From the NCBI GenBank assembly GCA_026417375.1, contig JAOADJ010000013.1, positions 36,871 to 100,870 of the forward strand: DNA of 64,000 bases. The letters are read 5' to 3'. Source of the DNA: Melioribacteraceae bacterium. GTDB lineage: Bacteria; Bacteroidota; Ignavibacteria; Ignavibacteriales; Melioribacteraceae. The notes under the pieces are model-generated. The model had not been told where the DNA came from. It did not search any database and worked only from the letters and a program-made list of their open reading frames with translations. A program made the position numbers and the translations under genes. Of this stretch, positions 1 through 7,950 are shown in pieces (within the stretch, counting starts at the first letter, position 1; each line of letters begins with the position of its first letter).

Positions 1-1520
1 AAGTTTCTATCTGTTAAGAAATAAAGATATTTACCATCAGGATCGAAAACGGGTTCAGTATCTTTATAAAATCCTGAAGTTGCTTGTGTAACTTTTTGTT
101 CTTTAACATCATAAATAAAAATTGCACTACTTCTGTTTTCAAGATCATTTTGATAAGCTAACCAGCGGCTATCTGATGACCAGCTTGGTTTAAATGAATC
201 TAAATTTCCTTGATACCAATATTTACCTTTATCAACATTATATATTTTATTTTTTTCTAAATCATAAATTTTAATTTCCATTGCTTTATCAACAAAAGCA
301 ATCATTTTGCTATTCGGAGACCAATATAAATTATACCGATAACCTTCACCAAGAGATGTTAATATTTTTTCTTCATTTTGTTTTTCTAAGTCCCGGATTG
401 TAAGTTCATATTCACCGGATTTATCAGACCAATATGCTATAAATTTTCCATTTGGTGACCAGGATGGATAACGTTCTGCAACACCAGAAGATTTTGTTAA
501 ATTTATTACTGCACCATTTTCTGCAGGAAGATTAAATAATTCACCACGAGCTTCAAATATTGCACGTTTTCCATCGGGTGATATTGAAAAACCCTGTATC
601 AGGTTCGAAACCTTTTCAACTTGTGGTAATAATGTAATTGCATCAGTTATTACATTAACTTTTACTTCGCGATATTTTTCATCATTAAGATTTAGTAAAA
701 ATAATTTTCCACCAGCTTCAAAAACAATTTCATTTGGTCCAAGTGAAGGAAAATGAATATCATAATCTGTGAATTTTGTTATTTGTTTTAATTCTTTTGT
801 GTCAAGGTTATATGACCAGATATTCATTCTGATTTCAGGACCACGATCAGATAAAAAATAAATCTTTCTTCCGCTCCACATTGGCAATTCATCACCAGCA
901 GGATTTTCGATGATATAATCAACAGTCAATTTATTTAAATCAAACAACCAAATATCTGCAGCATCACCACCACGATAGCGTTTCCATGTTCTGAATGATT
1001 CTGTTTTATTTGAGTAAACAATTTGTTTCCCATCCGGAGAAAGAGAAGCATGTTCACCATAAGGAACAGGAAGTTTTTCAGGTAATCCACCATTTGAAGA
1101 AACTTTGTAGAACTGACTAAATCTTTGTTTTCCGCTTTCAGCAGAAGAAGCAAATAAAATATTTTTTCCATCCGGATACCAATCAATTATTCTATCCGGC
1201 ATTCCATGATTTGTAATTCTTTTAGGAATTCCTCCAGTAGTTGGAATAACATAAACATCAGTATTTCCATTATAATTTCCACTAAAAGCTATTTGAGAAC
1301 CGTCTGGCGAAAATTTAGGAAAAACTTCCTGCCCCTTTGGTGAGCTTAACTTATAAGCTGTTCCTCCTTCTTTTTGAACAATCCATAAATCTCCGGCATA
1401 TGAAAATACAATATGAGTTTTGGAAACATCTGGATATTGAAGCATACGGGCATCAATTTGTGCAAAAAGATTTACACTAAATGATAAAATTAAGATTGAA
1501 ATAATTGCAAGATTTTTCAT
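1..1520 (-). CDS. Tricorn-like S41 protease, N-terminal part (cut by window edge)
   Basis: I translated this frame by hand: it is open without interruption from an ATG at 1520 to the left edge, about 506 residues, with AGGAGT just upstream as ribosome binding site. The protein begins with a signal peptide (about 20 residues, ending near LFAQ) and continues as repeated TolB/WD40-like beta-propeller blades with motifs such as FSPDGSQIAFSG, YPDGKNILF and LSPDGKQIVYS. This is the N-terminal architecture of tricorn-type proteases, which degrade peptides from larger proteases; here the protein should be periplasmic. The PDZ and S41 catalytic parts would lie beyond position 1. It aligns closely with the N-terminus of the full-length homologue at 35124-38390 (for example GNTDVYVIPTTGGIPKRIT against GNNDIFVLPTEGGTPKRLT), so the two are paralogues. 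If the unseen part lacks S41, it would be a TolB-like propeller protein. Confidence 0.85.
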   Translation of the reverse strand, partial: MKNLAIISILILSFSVNLFAQIDARMLQYPDVSKTHIVFSYAGDLWIVQKEGGTAYKLSSPKGQEVFPKFSPDGSQIAFSGNYNGNTDVYVIPTTGGIPKRITNHGMPDRIIDWYPDGKNILFASSAESGKQRFSQFYKVSSNGGLPEKLPVPYGEHASLSPDGKQIVYSNKTESFRTWKRYRGGDAADIWLFDLNKLTVDYIIENPAGDELPMWSGRKIYFLSDRGPEIRMNIWSYNLDTKELKQITKFTDYDIHFPSLGPNEIVFEAGGKLFLLNLNDEKYREVKVNVITDAITLLPQVEKVSNLIQGFSISPDGKRAIFEARGELFNLPAENGAVINLTKSSGVAERYPSWSPNGKFIAYWSDKSGEYELTIRDLEKQNEEKILTSLGEGYRYNLYWSPNSKMIAFVDKAMEIKIYDLEKNKIYNVDKGKYWYQGNLDSFKPSWSSDSRWLAYQNDLENRSSAIFIYDVKEQKVTQATSGFYKDTEPVFDPDGKYLYFLTDRN

Positions 1521-1647
1521 AATACTCCTATGAAAGTTATATTTTACATATAAAATATTGATTTGTTCTTTTGGTTCAAAAATTTAATAATAATTTATTT
1601 TGATTATTAATTCAGACGATATAGAAAGGATAAAGTTGAATGTATAA

Positions 1648-1688
1648 AACAGAATATCACTAATTTTTTAAATTAATGATATTCTGTT
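1648..1688 (-). terminator. Stem-loop downstream of the NifX-type gene
   Basis: AACAGAATATCA at 1648-1659 is the exact reverse complement of TGATATTCTGTT at 1677-1688, giving a 12-bp stem with an A/T-rich loop that can pair further. It lies 15 bases past the stop of the gene ending at 1704. The following T-run on the minus strand is short (GTTTTATA), so it may be a weak terminator. The rest of 1521-1703 shows no gene. Confidence 0.55.
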
Positions 1689-1703
1689 AATTAAATTGAT
1701 AAA

Positions 1704-2081
1704 TTAATGGTGGGAATGACAAGTAGCACTTTCATTTATTATAAGTTCACCTTTACAAAATTTAATTGCTGCCAAATCTGCATTTATTTCATTTGTAAAA
1801 ACCACATCGATGTTATTTTGTTTTAAATCTTCAATTATTCGCCAACCTGCAGATTGACATATTAAATGTGAACAATCTTTAAGTGCATTAATTAAATTTT
1901 TATGTGAATGTCCATGCTCATGATTATTATGATGCGAATGAGAATGATTAGTTAAATTATTTTCTAATTCAATTTTGTTTATGATATTTTCATTCTCAAT
2001 ATCATAAATTATAAATCCTTTACATCTGCCTATATGCCCGGTTACAGTTGAATAATCATTTGTAGCAACAGCAATTTTCAT
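1704..2081 (-). CDS. NifX/NifB-type dinitrogenase iron-molybdenum cofactor-binding family protein with His-rich insert
   Basis: The 125-residue protein starts MKIAVATNDYSTVTGHIGRC, the usual opening of the NifX/NafY/MTH1175-like family (an RNase H-like fold that binds metal clusters or cofactors). Between the conserved N-terminus and the CQSAG/GWRIIEDL half lies a histidine-rich segment at residues 46-60 (eight His), and the protein ends CHSHH, so it should bind transition metals. The gene follows the UPF0251 gene (2083-2376) with a one-base gap and is surely cotranscribed; this pairing is common for MTH1175-like proteins. No nif gene is visible in the window, so a role in nitrogenase is unlikely. 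The true ligand is unknown; metal-cluster carriage or metal sensing are guesses. Confidence 0.85.
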   Translation of the reverse strand: MKIAVATNDYSTVTGHIGRCKGFIIYDIENENIINKIELENNLTNHSHSHHNNHEHGHSHKNLINALKDCSHLICQSAGWRIIEDLKQNNIDVVFTNEINADLAAIKFCKGELIINESATCHSHH

Positions 2082-2082
2082 T

Positions 2083-2376
2083 TTATTTCTCCTTATTATT
2101 TAATAATTCAATTTGTATTGCTTTTCCATTTAAGATTGCATCTGAAACTATAAATCTTGCATTCTCTAAAATTCTTCCGAAAGTAGCCCGACTAATTTTC
2201 ATATGTGCTGCTGAATCTTCATGGCTTAGCTTTTCAAAATCTGCTAATCTAAGAGACTCTAATTCATCATAATTCAAAATATTAATTTGAAGTTGATGAA
2301 TTGGTATTCCTTTCGGCTTAAAATAATTTGCCTTTGGTTTACAACAGATATGTCTATGTTTTTTTGGTCTTGGCAT
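2083..2376 (-). CDS. UPF0251 (DUF134) family DNA-binding protein
   Basis: Starting at the ATG at 2376 (MPRPKKHRHICCKPKANYFK) gives 97 residues. An in-frame ATG nine codons upstream (2403) lies inside a palindrome and would add a non-conserved MSICSLLLI, so it is rejected. UPF0251 hallmarks are visible: MPRPKK, the CC pair with a following YFKPKGIP, DELESLRLADFEKL, and a C-terminal helix-turn-helix resembling sigma-70 region 4 (SAAHMKISRATFGRILENAR, about residues 55-74). Family members are predicted transcriptional regulators. It leads the two-gene unit with the NifX-type gene and a 16-bp palindrome sits 11 bases upstream of its start, which suggests autoregulation. Confidence 0.88.
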   Translation of the reverse strand: MPRPKKHRHICCKPKANYFKPKGIPIHQLQINILNYDELESLRLADFEKLSHEDSAAHMKISRATFGRILENARFIVSDAILNGKAIQIELLNNKEK

Positions 2377-2387
2377 AATTAATAATA

Positions 2388-2403
2388 ATGAGCATATGCT
2401 CAT
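2388..2403. promoter_or_regulatory. Perfect 16-bp palindrome, putative operator of the UPF0251-NifX unit
   Basis: ATGAGCATATGCTCAT reads the same on both strands. It lies immediately upstream of the UPF0251 start (2376), where an operator for an autoregulating helix-turn-helix dimer would be expected. The palindrome is read directly from the sequence; the operator role is inferred. Confidence 0.5.
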
Positions 2404-2435
2404 AACAAAAATAAAAAAATATTTTTTAAAACAAA

Positions 2436-2461
2436 AAACGCAGATTATAAAATCTGCGTTT
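2436..2461 (-). terminator. Intrinsic terminator of the helical His-motif gene
   Basis: AAACGCAGATT (2436-2446) and AATCTGCGTTT (2451-2461) form a perfect 11-bp stem with a 4-base loop. On the minus strand it is followed by CGTTTTTTGT. It lies 28 bases after the stop at 2489. Confidence 0.85.
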
Positions 2462-2488
2462 ATAAATTTTATAAATAAAAAATTTCTG

Positions 2489-3193
2489 TTAGTTAAATAT
2501 TTTTTCTAATTGTTCATATTTATGATGCATTTTATCAACTGCTTTGTTAATTGAATTTTTATCTTTTCCTTTATTTACTGTTTCAGTTAATTCAACAACA
2601 GATTGTTTCAACTCATTAGCAGCAGATAAAAACATTTCCTGTTTTGATTCCAATCTTTTTGAAAGTTTTGCTTTTGTTAGTGCCTCGGCTTTTTTGTTTA
2701 AATTTTCTAAAAGAGATTTAATTTTATCGTAATTAAATTCCGGCATGTAATAGTGATAAATCATATATAAATCCTGATGGAACTCATCCATTTCTTTTAC
2801 CATAGGTTTAATAACACGAACTAAAGCTTCGTAATCAGAGTGTAATTTTTCAGCTGCGTCAAGAAATGCTTTTGAATCATTTTCATTGGAAGCTTTTTTG
2901 TAAGCTTCTACACTTTCAGAAAATTTTTTTAATCCTTCTTCCCATTTAGTTTTCTTTTCTCTTAATATACCGGGAAGTTTTGCAGATTTAATTTTTTCAA
3001 ATCCTTTTTCAACATCCGGAAGTAACGATTTTAACATTTCAACATTTTTTTCTGGCCATGCAGTATGCCATATTTGATAAATAACATCATGAAACTCTGT
3101 AAGTTCTTTAACTTCCGATTTTACTTCATGATTATCTTGGCCATATAAATTAAATGATAATGATATTAAAATTAACATTAATACTTTTTTCAT
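2489..3193 (-). CDS. Secreted helical protein with internal duplication and conserved His motifs, function unknown
   Basis: I do not recognise a named family. The 234-residue protein has a signal peptide (residues 1-19, ending NLYGQ) and is almost entirely predicted helix rich in Lys and Glu. It consists of two related halves, about residues 32-127 and 136-234. Both start with FH followed by Y.I.H...PE.N...IKSLL and end with a (K)(L/M)H.(D/K)YE.L motif. His 35, 43 and 118 of the first half match His 139, 147 and 223 of the second. Such spacing in helical bundles suggests a metal or haem site, but no CxxCH is present. It has its own terminator and its upstream region (3194-3325) separates it from the divergent lipoprotein gene. 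The periplasmic location is inferred from the signal peptide. Confidence 0.75.
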   Translation of the reverse strand: MKKVLMLILISLSFNLYGQDNHEVKSEVKELTEFHDVIYQIWHTAWPEKNVEMLKSLLPDVEKGFEKIKSAKLPGILREKKTKWEEGLKKFSESVEAYKKASNENDSKAFLDAAEKLHSDYEALVRVIKPMVKEMDEFHQDLYMIYHYYMPEFNYDKIKSLLENLNKKAEALTKAKLSKRLESKQEMFLSAANELKQSVVELTETVNKGKDKNSINKAVDKMHHKYEQLEKIFN

Positions 3194-3325
3194 TTTTCAC
3201 CTCAAATTTGATAGCTCAAATATATAAATAGATATTATTAAATTGATTTCAAAAAAGTAAAAATATTTTATAGTTAATAATTCAGAAACTTTATATATTA
3301 AATAAGTAAGCTGGAGATTTAGTTG

Positions 3326-3832
3326 ATGAAAAATATTATCAAAATAATTCCCGTTTTGATTCTGTTTATAAGTCTTTCATGCAATAAAGGAATAGAACCT
3401 GGTGAGCCGACCGGACCATTTGGCTTTAGCGGAAAGGTTACTTTCGTTGGTAAGTGGCCAGCGGGAATAAAAAGAACCCACATTGTTGTTTTTAAAAATG
3501 AAATTAAAAAAGTGGAAGACTTTTTTAACTACTTCAGTTTTATTGTTGATTCAATTCCAAATGGCGCTAAAGAATTCAAATATAATTCCATTGATAATCC
3601 ATTTAATCCAAATATAAAATTAACACCGGGTATTTATTCTTATGTTGTAGTTGCTCAATCTAAAACTCCTGAAATAACTTTAATAAGAAGTGATTGGAAT
3701 GTAGTGGGCGTTTATTGTATAAATGGTGATCAAAATAAGCCCAAACCATTGATTATAAATCAAGGGCAAATTACCACTGATGTAAATATCACTGTTGATT
3801 TTAATAATCCACCTCCACAACCTCCAATGTAA
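3326..3832 (+). CDS. Lipoprotein encoded upstream of a TonB-dependent receptor
   Basis: The start is taken at ATG 3326; a TTG directly before it (3323) is unlikely. CTGGAGA at 3311-3317 serves as ribosome binding site. The 168-residue product has a lipoprotein signal (ISLSC, with Cys about residue 20) and a short linker followed by a beta-rich region (FGFSGKVTFVGKWP...), ending in a proline-rich tail. The sandwich-like pattern resembles carboxypeptidase-regulatory or transthyretin-like folds, but I cannot name a family. The gene ends 9 bases before the receptor gene with AGGAG between, so the two should be cotranscribed, and the lipoprotein may be a surface partner of the receptor as in many SusD-less receptor pairs. 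That role is inferred. Confidence 0.75.
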   Translation: MKNIIKIIPVLILFISLSCNKGIEPGEPTGPFGFSGKVTFVGKWPAGIKRTHIVVFKNEIKKVEDFFNYFSFIVDSIPNGAKEFKYNSIDNPFNPNIKLTPGIYSYVVVAQSKTPEITLIRSDWNVVGVYCINGDQNKPKPLIINQGQITTDVNITVDFNNPPPQPPM

Positions 3833-3841
3833 TTAGGAGAA

Positions 3842-6010
3842 ATGAAAATGAAATTTTTGATAAAATTTATTTTAGTTTACTTTTTTATTGTTTCTATAAA
3901 TTATTCTCAAAATACATTTAAAGGAAAAATTATTAATCAAAAGGGGGAACCGGTTTTAGGTGCATCTGTAATTGTTCTTGGATCATCATCAGGAACTTCT
4001 GCAGATGAAAACGGATTTTTTGTTTTGTCAAATATCAAAGAAAATATTATTGATATTCAGATAAGTGCTGTAGGTTATGAAAAACGAATTATAAAAAATG
4101 TTCAACCGCAAAAACAGATTAATGTTATCTTAAATGAAATATCAATTTTAACAAATCAAATAGTTGTAACGGCAGGAAAATTTGAACAAAATATTCAGGA
4201 TTTAACAGTAAGTACAGTTGTTCTTTCACCGGAAATAATAAAGAAAAAAAATTATATAACATTAGATGAATTACTTAGAAACATTGCCGGGATACAAATG
4301 AATCTTGAACAAGTTAGTATCCGTGGTTCAAGTGGTTATAGTAAAGGTGCAGGGGCAAGAGTTTTAGTTGCAATAAATGGTTTGCCAATTTATTCGGGTG
4401 ATAATGGTGATATAGTTTGGGAAATGATTCCTACAAATGATATTGATAGAATTGAAATAATTAAAGGTCCGGCAAGTTCACTTTATGGCTCATCGGCTAT
4501 TGGTGGAGTTATTAATATTATAACCAAAACCAATACAAAAAATGCTTTAACAAATTTTAGAAATTATATCGGCTTCTATGATAAACCAGCTTACGAAGTT
4601 TGGGATTGGAGCAAATCATATAGAAAATTTTTTGGAACAGAGTTAACACATTCTAATTCATCAGATAAACTGGGATATACTTTTTCAATCAAAAAATTTG
4701 ATAACGATAGTTATAGACAAAGTGATTTTTATAAAAGAATTCTTGGATATACTAAATTAAATTATAATTTCAATGAAAATGATAACATAACTTTCTTTGC
4801 AAATTATTTAAATCAAAACAGAGGAAATTTTCTTTACTGGAAAGATTCCAGAAATGCACTTGTTCCTAAAGATGAAGAAAATGGAAACACTGTAAAATCA
4901 AATAGATTGTTTACAGGGATAGTTTATCATAATGTTTTTGATAATAATCTATCAGCTGATTTTAAAGCTAGTTATTACAAAACAAAATTTACAGGCTATG
5001 GAGTTGAAATAACAACTTCAACTGCAGATTTATTTAGAACAGAGGCAATAGCAAATTATAAGTATAATGATAAAATGTTTTTCACTGGAGGTATTGAATT
5101 TTCTACTGCAAATATTTCGTCGAACATATTTAAAAATCCTTCGTTTTATGGTGGAGCTGGATATTTTCAATTAGAATTTCATCAGATAAAAAATTTGATT
5201 GCAACATTTGGGACAAGATTTGATTTAATGAAACTTGATACTCTTAATGTAAAAAGTGCAATTACTCCAAGATTAGGATTAAACTATAAGATTGACAATA
5301 ATTTAGTTTTAAGAAGTTCTATTGGTACAGGTTTCCGCGCCCCAACTCCTTCAGAGGTTTTTACTACAGCGGGTGTTGGTGGTGGTGTTGATGTAATTGA
5401 AAATCCTAATTTAACATACGAAACAAGTTTGTCGTTCGAAACAGGATTGAATTATTCAGTTTCAAATCAATATTTACTCGACGCAGCATTTTATCAAACA
5501 GATTACAATAATTTTATTGAACCCAATCTTACAAAAGAAGGTGATATACAATTTATCAATTTACCGAAAGCAAGAATTCAAGGATTTGAATTTTTATTTG
5601 ATTGGAAAATTACTGATGAATTAAAAATTAATGGTGGTTATAATTATATGTGGGCAAGAGATTTGAACAAAAAAATTGCAATGAAATATCGTCCTAAAAA
5701 TTCTTTTAACTTTTCTGCAAGATATACACCATCACAATTTGAATTTGGAATAGATTACAGATTTTCAAGTAAAGTAGAAGAAATAGATAATGCATTGGTT
5801 CAGCCACCATTAGCATTAGTTACAGATGGAGAAAAAAGAGTACCTGTTTTTGTTACGGATTTATTATTTGGTTACAACTTTTTTATTATGAATATTCCAA
5901 CAAAAATATTTTTTAATGTAAAGAATTTATTAAACTATAATTACGTTGAATTTATTGGAAATATTGCTCCGATAAGAAATTTCACATTATCACTTGAATT
6001 TTATTTTTAA
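3842..6010 (+). CDS. TonB-dependent receptor with N-terminal carboxypeptidase-regulatory domain
   Basis: This 722-residue outer membrane receptor has a signal peptide (to about residue 22), a CarboxypepD_reg-like domain (about 25-100, with KGKIINQKGEPVLGASVIVLG), a plug domain (about 115-230, with LDELLRNIAGIQ, VSIRGSSGYSKGAGARVLVAINGLPI in two parts, and SSLYGSSAIGGVINIITK), then a beta-barrel of about 480 residues ending in aromatic FYF, as outer membrane insertion requires. It imports a ligand too large for porins using TonB energy; the ligand cannot be read from the sequence. Two starts are possible, ATG 3842 or ATG 3848; the second is better spaced from AGGAG. It sits between the lipoprotein and PAS genes in one tight run. 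Confidence 0.92.
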   Translation: MKMKFLIKFILVYFFIVSINYSQNTFKGKIINQKGEPVLGASVIVLGSSSGTSADENGFFVLSNIKENIIDIQISAVGYEKRIIKNVQPQKQINVILNEISILTNQIVVTAGKFEQNIQDLTVSTVVLSPEIIKKKNYITLDELLRNIAGIQMNLEQVSIRGSSGYSKGAGARVLVAINGLPIYSGDNGDIVWEMIPTNDIDRIEIIKGPASSLYGSSAIGGVINIITKTNTKNALTNFRNYIGFYDKPAYEVWDWSKSYRKFFGTELTHSNSSDKLGYTFSIKKFDNDSYRQSDFYKRILGYTKLNYNFNENDNITFFANYLNQNRGNFLYWKDSRNALVPKDEENGNTVKSNRLFTGIVYHNVFDNNLSADFKASYYKTKFTGYGVEITTSTADLFRTEAIANYKYNDKMFFTGGIEFSTANISSNIFKNPSFYGGAGYFQLEFHQIKNLIATFGTRFDLMKLDTLNVKSAITPRLGLNYKIDNNLVLRSSIGTGFRAPTPSEVFTTAGVGGGVDVIENPNLTYETSLSFETGLNYSVSNQYLLDAAFYQTDYNNFIEPNLTKEGDIQFINLPKARIQGFEFLFDWKITDELKINGGYNYMWARDLNKKIAMKYRPKNSFNFSARYTPSQFEFGIDYRFSSKVEEIDNALVQPPLALVTDGEKRVPVFVTDLLFGYNFFIMNIPTKIFFNVKNLLNYNYVEFIGNIAPIRNFTLSLEFYF

Positions 6011-6019
6011 TGAGGAACT

Positions 6020-6352
6020 ATGGATTATTTAAATGAAATTTCAGCAGCAGTTACAATTTGTGACGAACAAGGAACTATAACATATATGAATAAAAAAGCT
6101 GCTGAATCATTCAAAGATGAAGGTGGTTACAATTTAATAGGTCAAAGTTTATTAGCTTGCCATTCGAATGAATCAAATGAAAAAATTAAAACGTTGCTAT
6201 CAGAAGAAAAAAACAATGCTTACACAATTGAAAAAAATGGAATTAAAAAATTTATTTATCAAACTCCTTTTTATGAAAATAAAAAATTGAAAGGGCTAAT
6301 TGAATTTTCAATAGAAATTCCTTTAGAGTTACCACATTTTAAAAGAGATTAA
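6020..6352 (+). CDS. Small single-domain PAS protein
   Basis: The 110-residue protein is essentially one PAS domain: ISAAVTICDEQGTITYMNKKAAE is the N-terminal PAS core, followed by LIGQSLLACHSNESNEKIKTLL and the late strands IKKFIYQTPFY and LKGLIEFSIEI. The CH pair at about residues 46-47 resembles the GR.(V)..CHP region of PAS domains in DUF438-type proteins. There is no output domain and no signal peptide, so it is cytoplasmic and probably a ligand or haem sensor or a protein-protein adaptor. It lies 9 bases behind the receptor gene and 2 bases before the DUF2905 gene. The PAS call is good; its partner is unknown. Confidence 0.82.
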   Translation: MDYLNEISAAVTICDEQGTITYMNKKAAESFKDEGGYNLIGQSLLACHSNESNEKIKTLLSEEKNNAYTIEKNGIKKFIYQTPFYENKKLKGLIEFSIEIPLELPHFKRD

Positions 6353-6354
6353 TT

Positions 6355-6576
6355 ATGAATGAATTACAACCATTAGGAAAACTTTTAATATTTGGAGGAG
6401 TTTTACTTTTAGTTGTAGGATTAATATTTACCTTCTGGGATAAAATTCCTTTTATAGGTAAACTACCTGGTGATATAGTTTGGAAAGGAAAAAATTTTAC
6501 ATTTTATTTTCCAATTGTGACTTCAATATTAATTAGTCTTATTATTTCAATCATTCTTTATTTCTTCCGCAAATAA
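6355..6576 (+). CDS. DUF2905 family small membrane protein
   Basis: The 73-residue protein has two transmembrane helices (about residues 9-28 and 50-70) connected by a loop with the characteristic GKLPGDI(V) motif: FIGKLPGDIVWKGKNFTFYFP. This pattern and length match the DUF2905 family of inner membrane proteins, whose function is unknown. It starts 2 bases after the PAS gene stop and is followed 21 bases later by the NCS2 permease gene, so it is part of the same transcription unit. Confidence 0.88.
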   Translation: MNELQPLGKLLIFGGVLLLVVGLIFTFWDKIPFIGKLPGDIVWKGKNFTFYFPIVTSILISLIISIILYFFRK

Positions 6577-6597
6577 AAATAAAATTTTGAGAAGAAG

Positions 6598-7899
6598 ATG
6601 ATTTCAAAATATTTTCAGTTGGAAGAATTAGGTACAACTATAAAACAAGAAATAATTGCCGGAATTACAACATTTGTAACAATGGCATATATAATTGTTG
6701 TAAATCCAAAAATATTAGAAGCAGCTGGTTTACCTTTTGAAGCTTCAATGGCAGCAACAATTTTATCAGCTTTTTTTGGAACATTAGCTATGGGTGTTTA
6801 TGCAAAACGTCCATTTGCAATTGCTCCTTATATGGGGGAAAATGCATTTATTGCTTATACTGTTGTTAAAGTTTTAGGATACAGTTGGCAAACTGCACTT
6901 GGAGCAATTTTTATCAGTGGTGTTCTTTTTACACTTTTGACATTATTTAAAATAAGAAGTTGGTTAGCTAATTCCGTTCCGGAAAATTTGAAAATAGCTT
7001 TTGCTGTTGGGATTGGTTTATTTTTAACATTTATTGGTCTTAATGAAACTGGCATTGTAAAAATTGGTGTTGAAGGTGCACCTGTTCATGTAGGAAATTT
7101 AAAGGACCCCAAAATTTTACTCGGTATTTTTTCATTTCTTATAATTTCTGTTTTAATGATAAAAAAAATTAATGGTTCAATACTTATTGGAATATTTATA
7201 ACTACAATTTTAGGAATCATACTTGGTCAAGCACAATTACCTCAAAATTTTATTTCAACTCCGCCGGATATATCTGTTTTATTTTTAAAATTAGATATTG
7301 TTGGAGCATTACAATGGGGGTTTGTTTCAATAATACTGGTTGTGTTCATTTTAGATTTTGTTGATACAATGGGAACATTAATTGGCTTAGGTTATAAAGC
7401 TAAAATGTTAGACAAAGATGGTAATTTACCAGAAATAGAAAAACCAATGTTATGCGATGCTTTGGCAACTTGCATTGGTGCATTATTCGGAACCACAACA
7501 ACCGGAACATATATTGAATCAGCAACAGGAATTGAAGCTGGAGGTAAATCGGGATTAACTGCAGTTGTTACAGCATTTATGTTTTTAACAGCACTTTTTT
7601 TCGCTCCACTTTTTTCTGCTATCCCGGCTTTTGCATATGGTTCATCTTTAATTATAGTTGGTTTGTTGATGATTTCTACAATATCAAATTTAAAATTTGA
7701 AAAACTTGAAGAAATTATTCCTGCTTTTGTAACAATAGTTTTAATGAGTTTTACATATAATCTTGGTATCGGAATGACAGCCGGTTTTTTATTATATCCT
7801 TTCACAATGTTGATTGCTGGTAGAATTAAAGAAGTTAAAACTGGAATGTGGATTTTATTTTCATTTTCAATTTTGTTTTATCTTTTCTATCCATATTAA
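6598..7899 (+). CDS. NCS2 family purine permease (AzgA/PbuG-like)
   Basis: This 433-residue protein is a polytopic inner membrane transporter with about 12-14 hydrophobic helices. Motifs typical of the AzgA/PbuG branch of the nucleobase-cation symporter-2 family are present: the opening GITTFVTMAYIIVVNP, PYMGENAFIAY, FVDTMGTLIGLG and the conserved GTTTTGTYIESATGIEAGG. Such proteins bring in adenine, guanine or hypoxanthine with protons. No riboswitch is seen before it, since the gap to DUF2905 is only 21 bases. Length is normal for the family. The precise base transported is not evident. Confidence 0.93.
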   Translation: MISKYFQLEELGTTIKQEIIAGITTFVTMAYIIVVNPKILEAAGLPFEASMAATILSAFFGTLAMGVYAKRPFAIAPYMGENAFIAYTVVKVLGYSWQTALGAIFISGVLFTLLTLFKIRSWLANSVPENLKIAFAVGIGLFLTFIGLNETGIVKIGVEGAPVHVGNLKDPKILLGIFSFLIISVLMIKKINGSILIGIFITTILGIILGQAQLPQNFISTPPDISVLFLKLDIVGALQWGFVSIILVVFILDFVDTMGTLIGLGYKAKMLDKDGNLPEIEKPMLCDALATCIGALFGTTTTGTYIESATGIEAGGKSGLTAVVTAFMFLTALFFAPLFSAIPAFAYGSSLIIVGLLMISTISNLKFEKLEEIIPAFVTIVLMSFTYNLGIGMTAGFLLYPFTMLIAGRIKEVKTGMWILFSFSILFYLFYPY

Positions 7900-7950
7900 T
7901 GAATCTAATTGTTCTAATTAGCATCTAAATAAATAAAAAAGGGAAAAATA

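Noticed and set aside
1704..2376. Nitrogen fixation locus
   Set aside because: Only a NifX-type domain is present; no nifHDKENB gene is visible.
2377..2403. Longer N-terminus for the UPF0251 protein
   Set aside because: It would place the start codon inside the palindrome and add residues not seen in the family, whose members start MPRPKK.
7392..7805. 137-codon minus-strand open frame inside the NCS2 permease gene
   Set aside because: It mirrors the permease codons, has no recognisable domain and no ribosome site; treated as a shadow frame.
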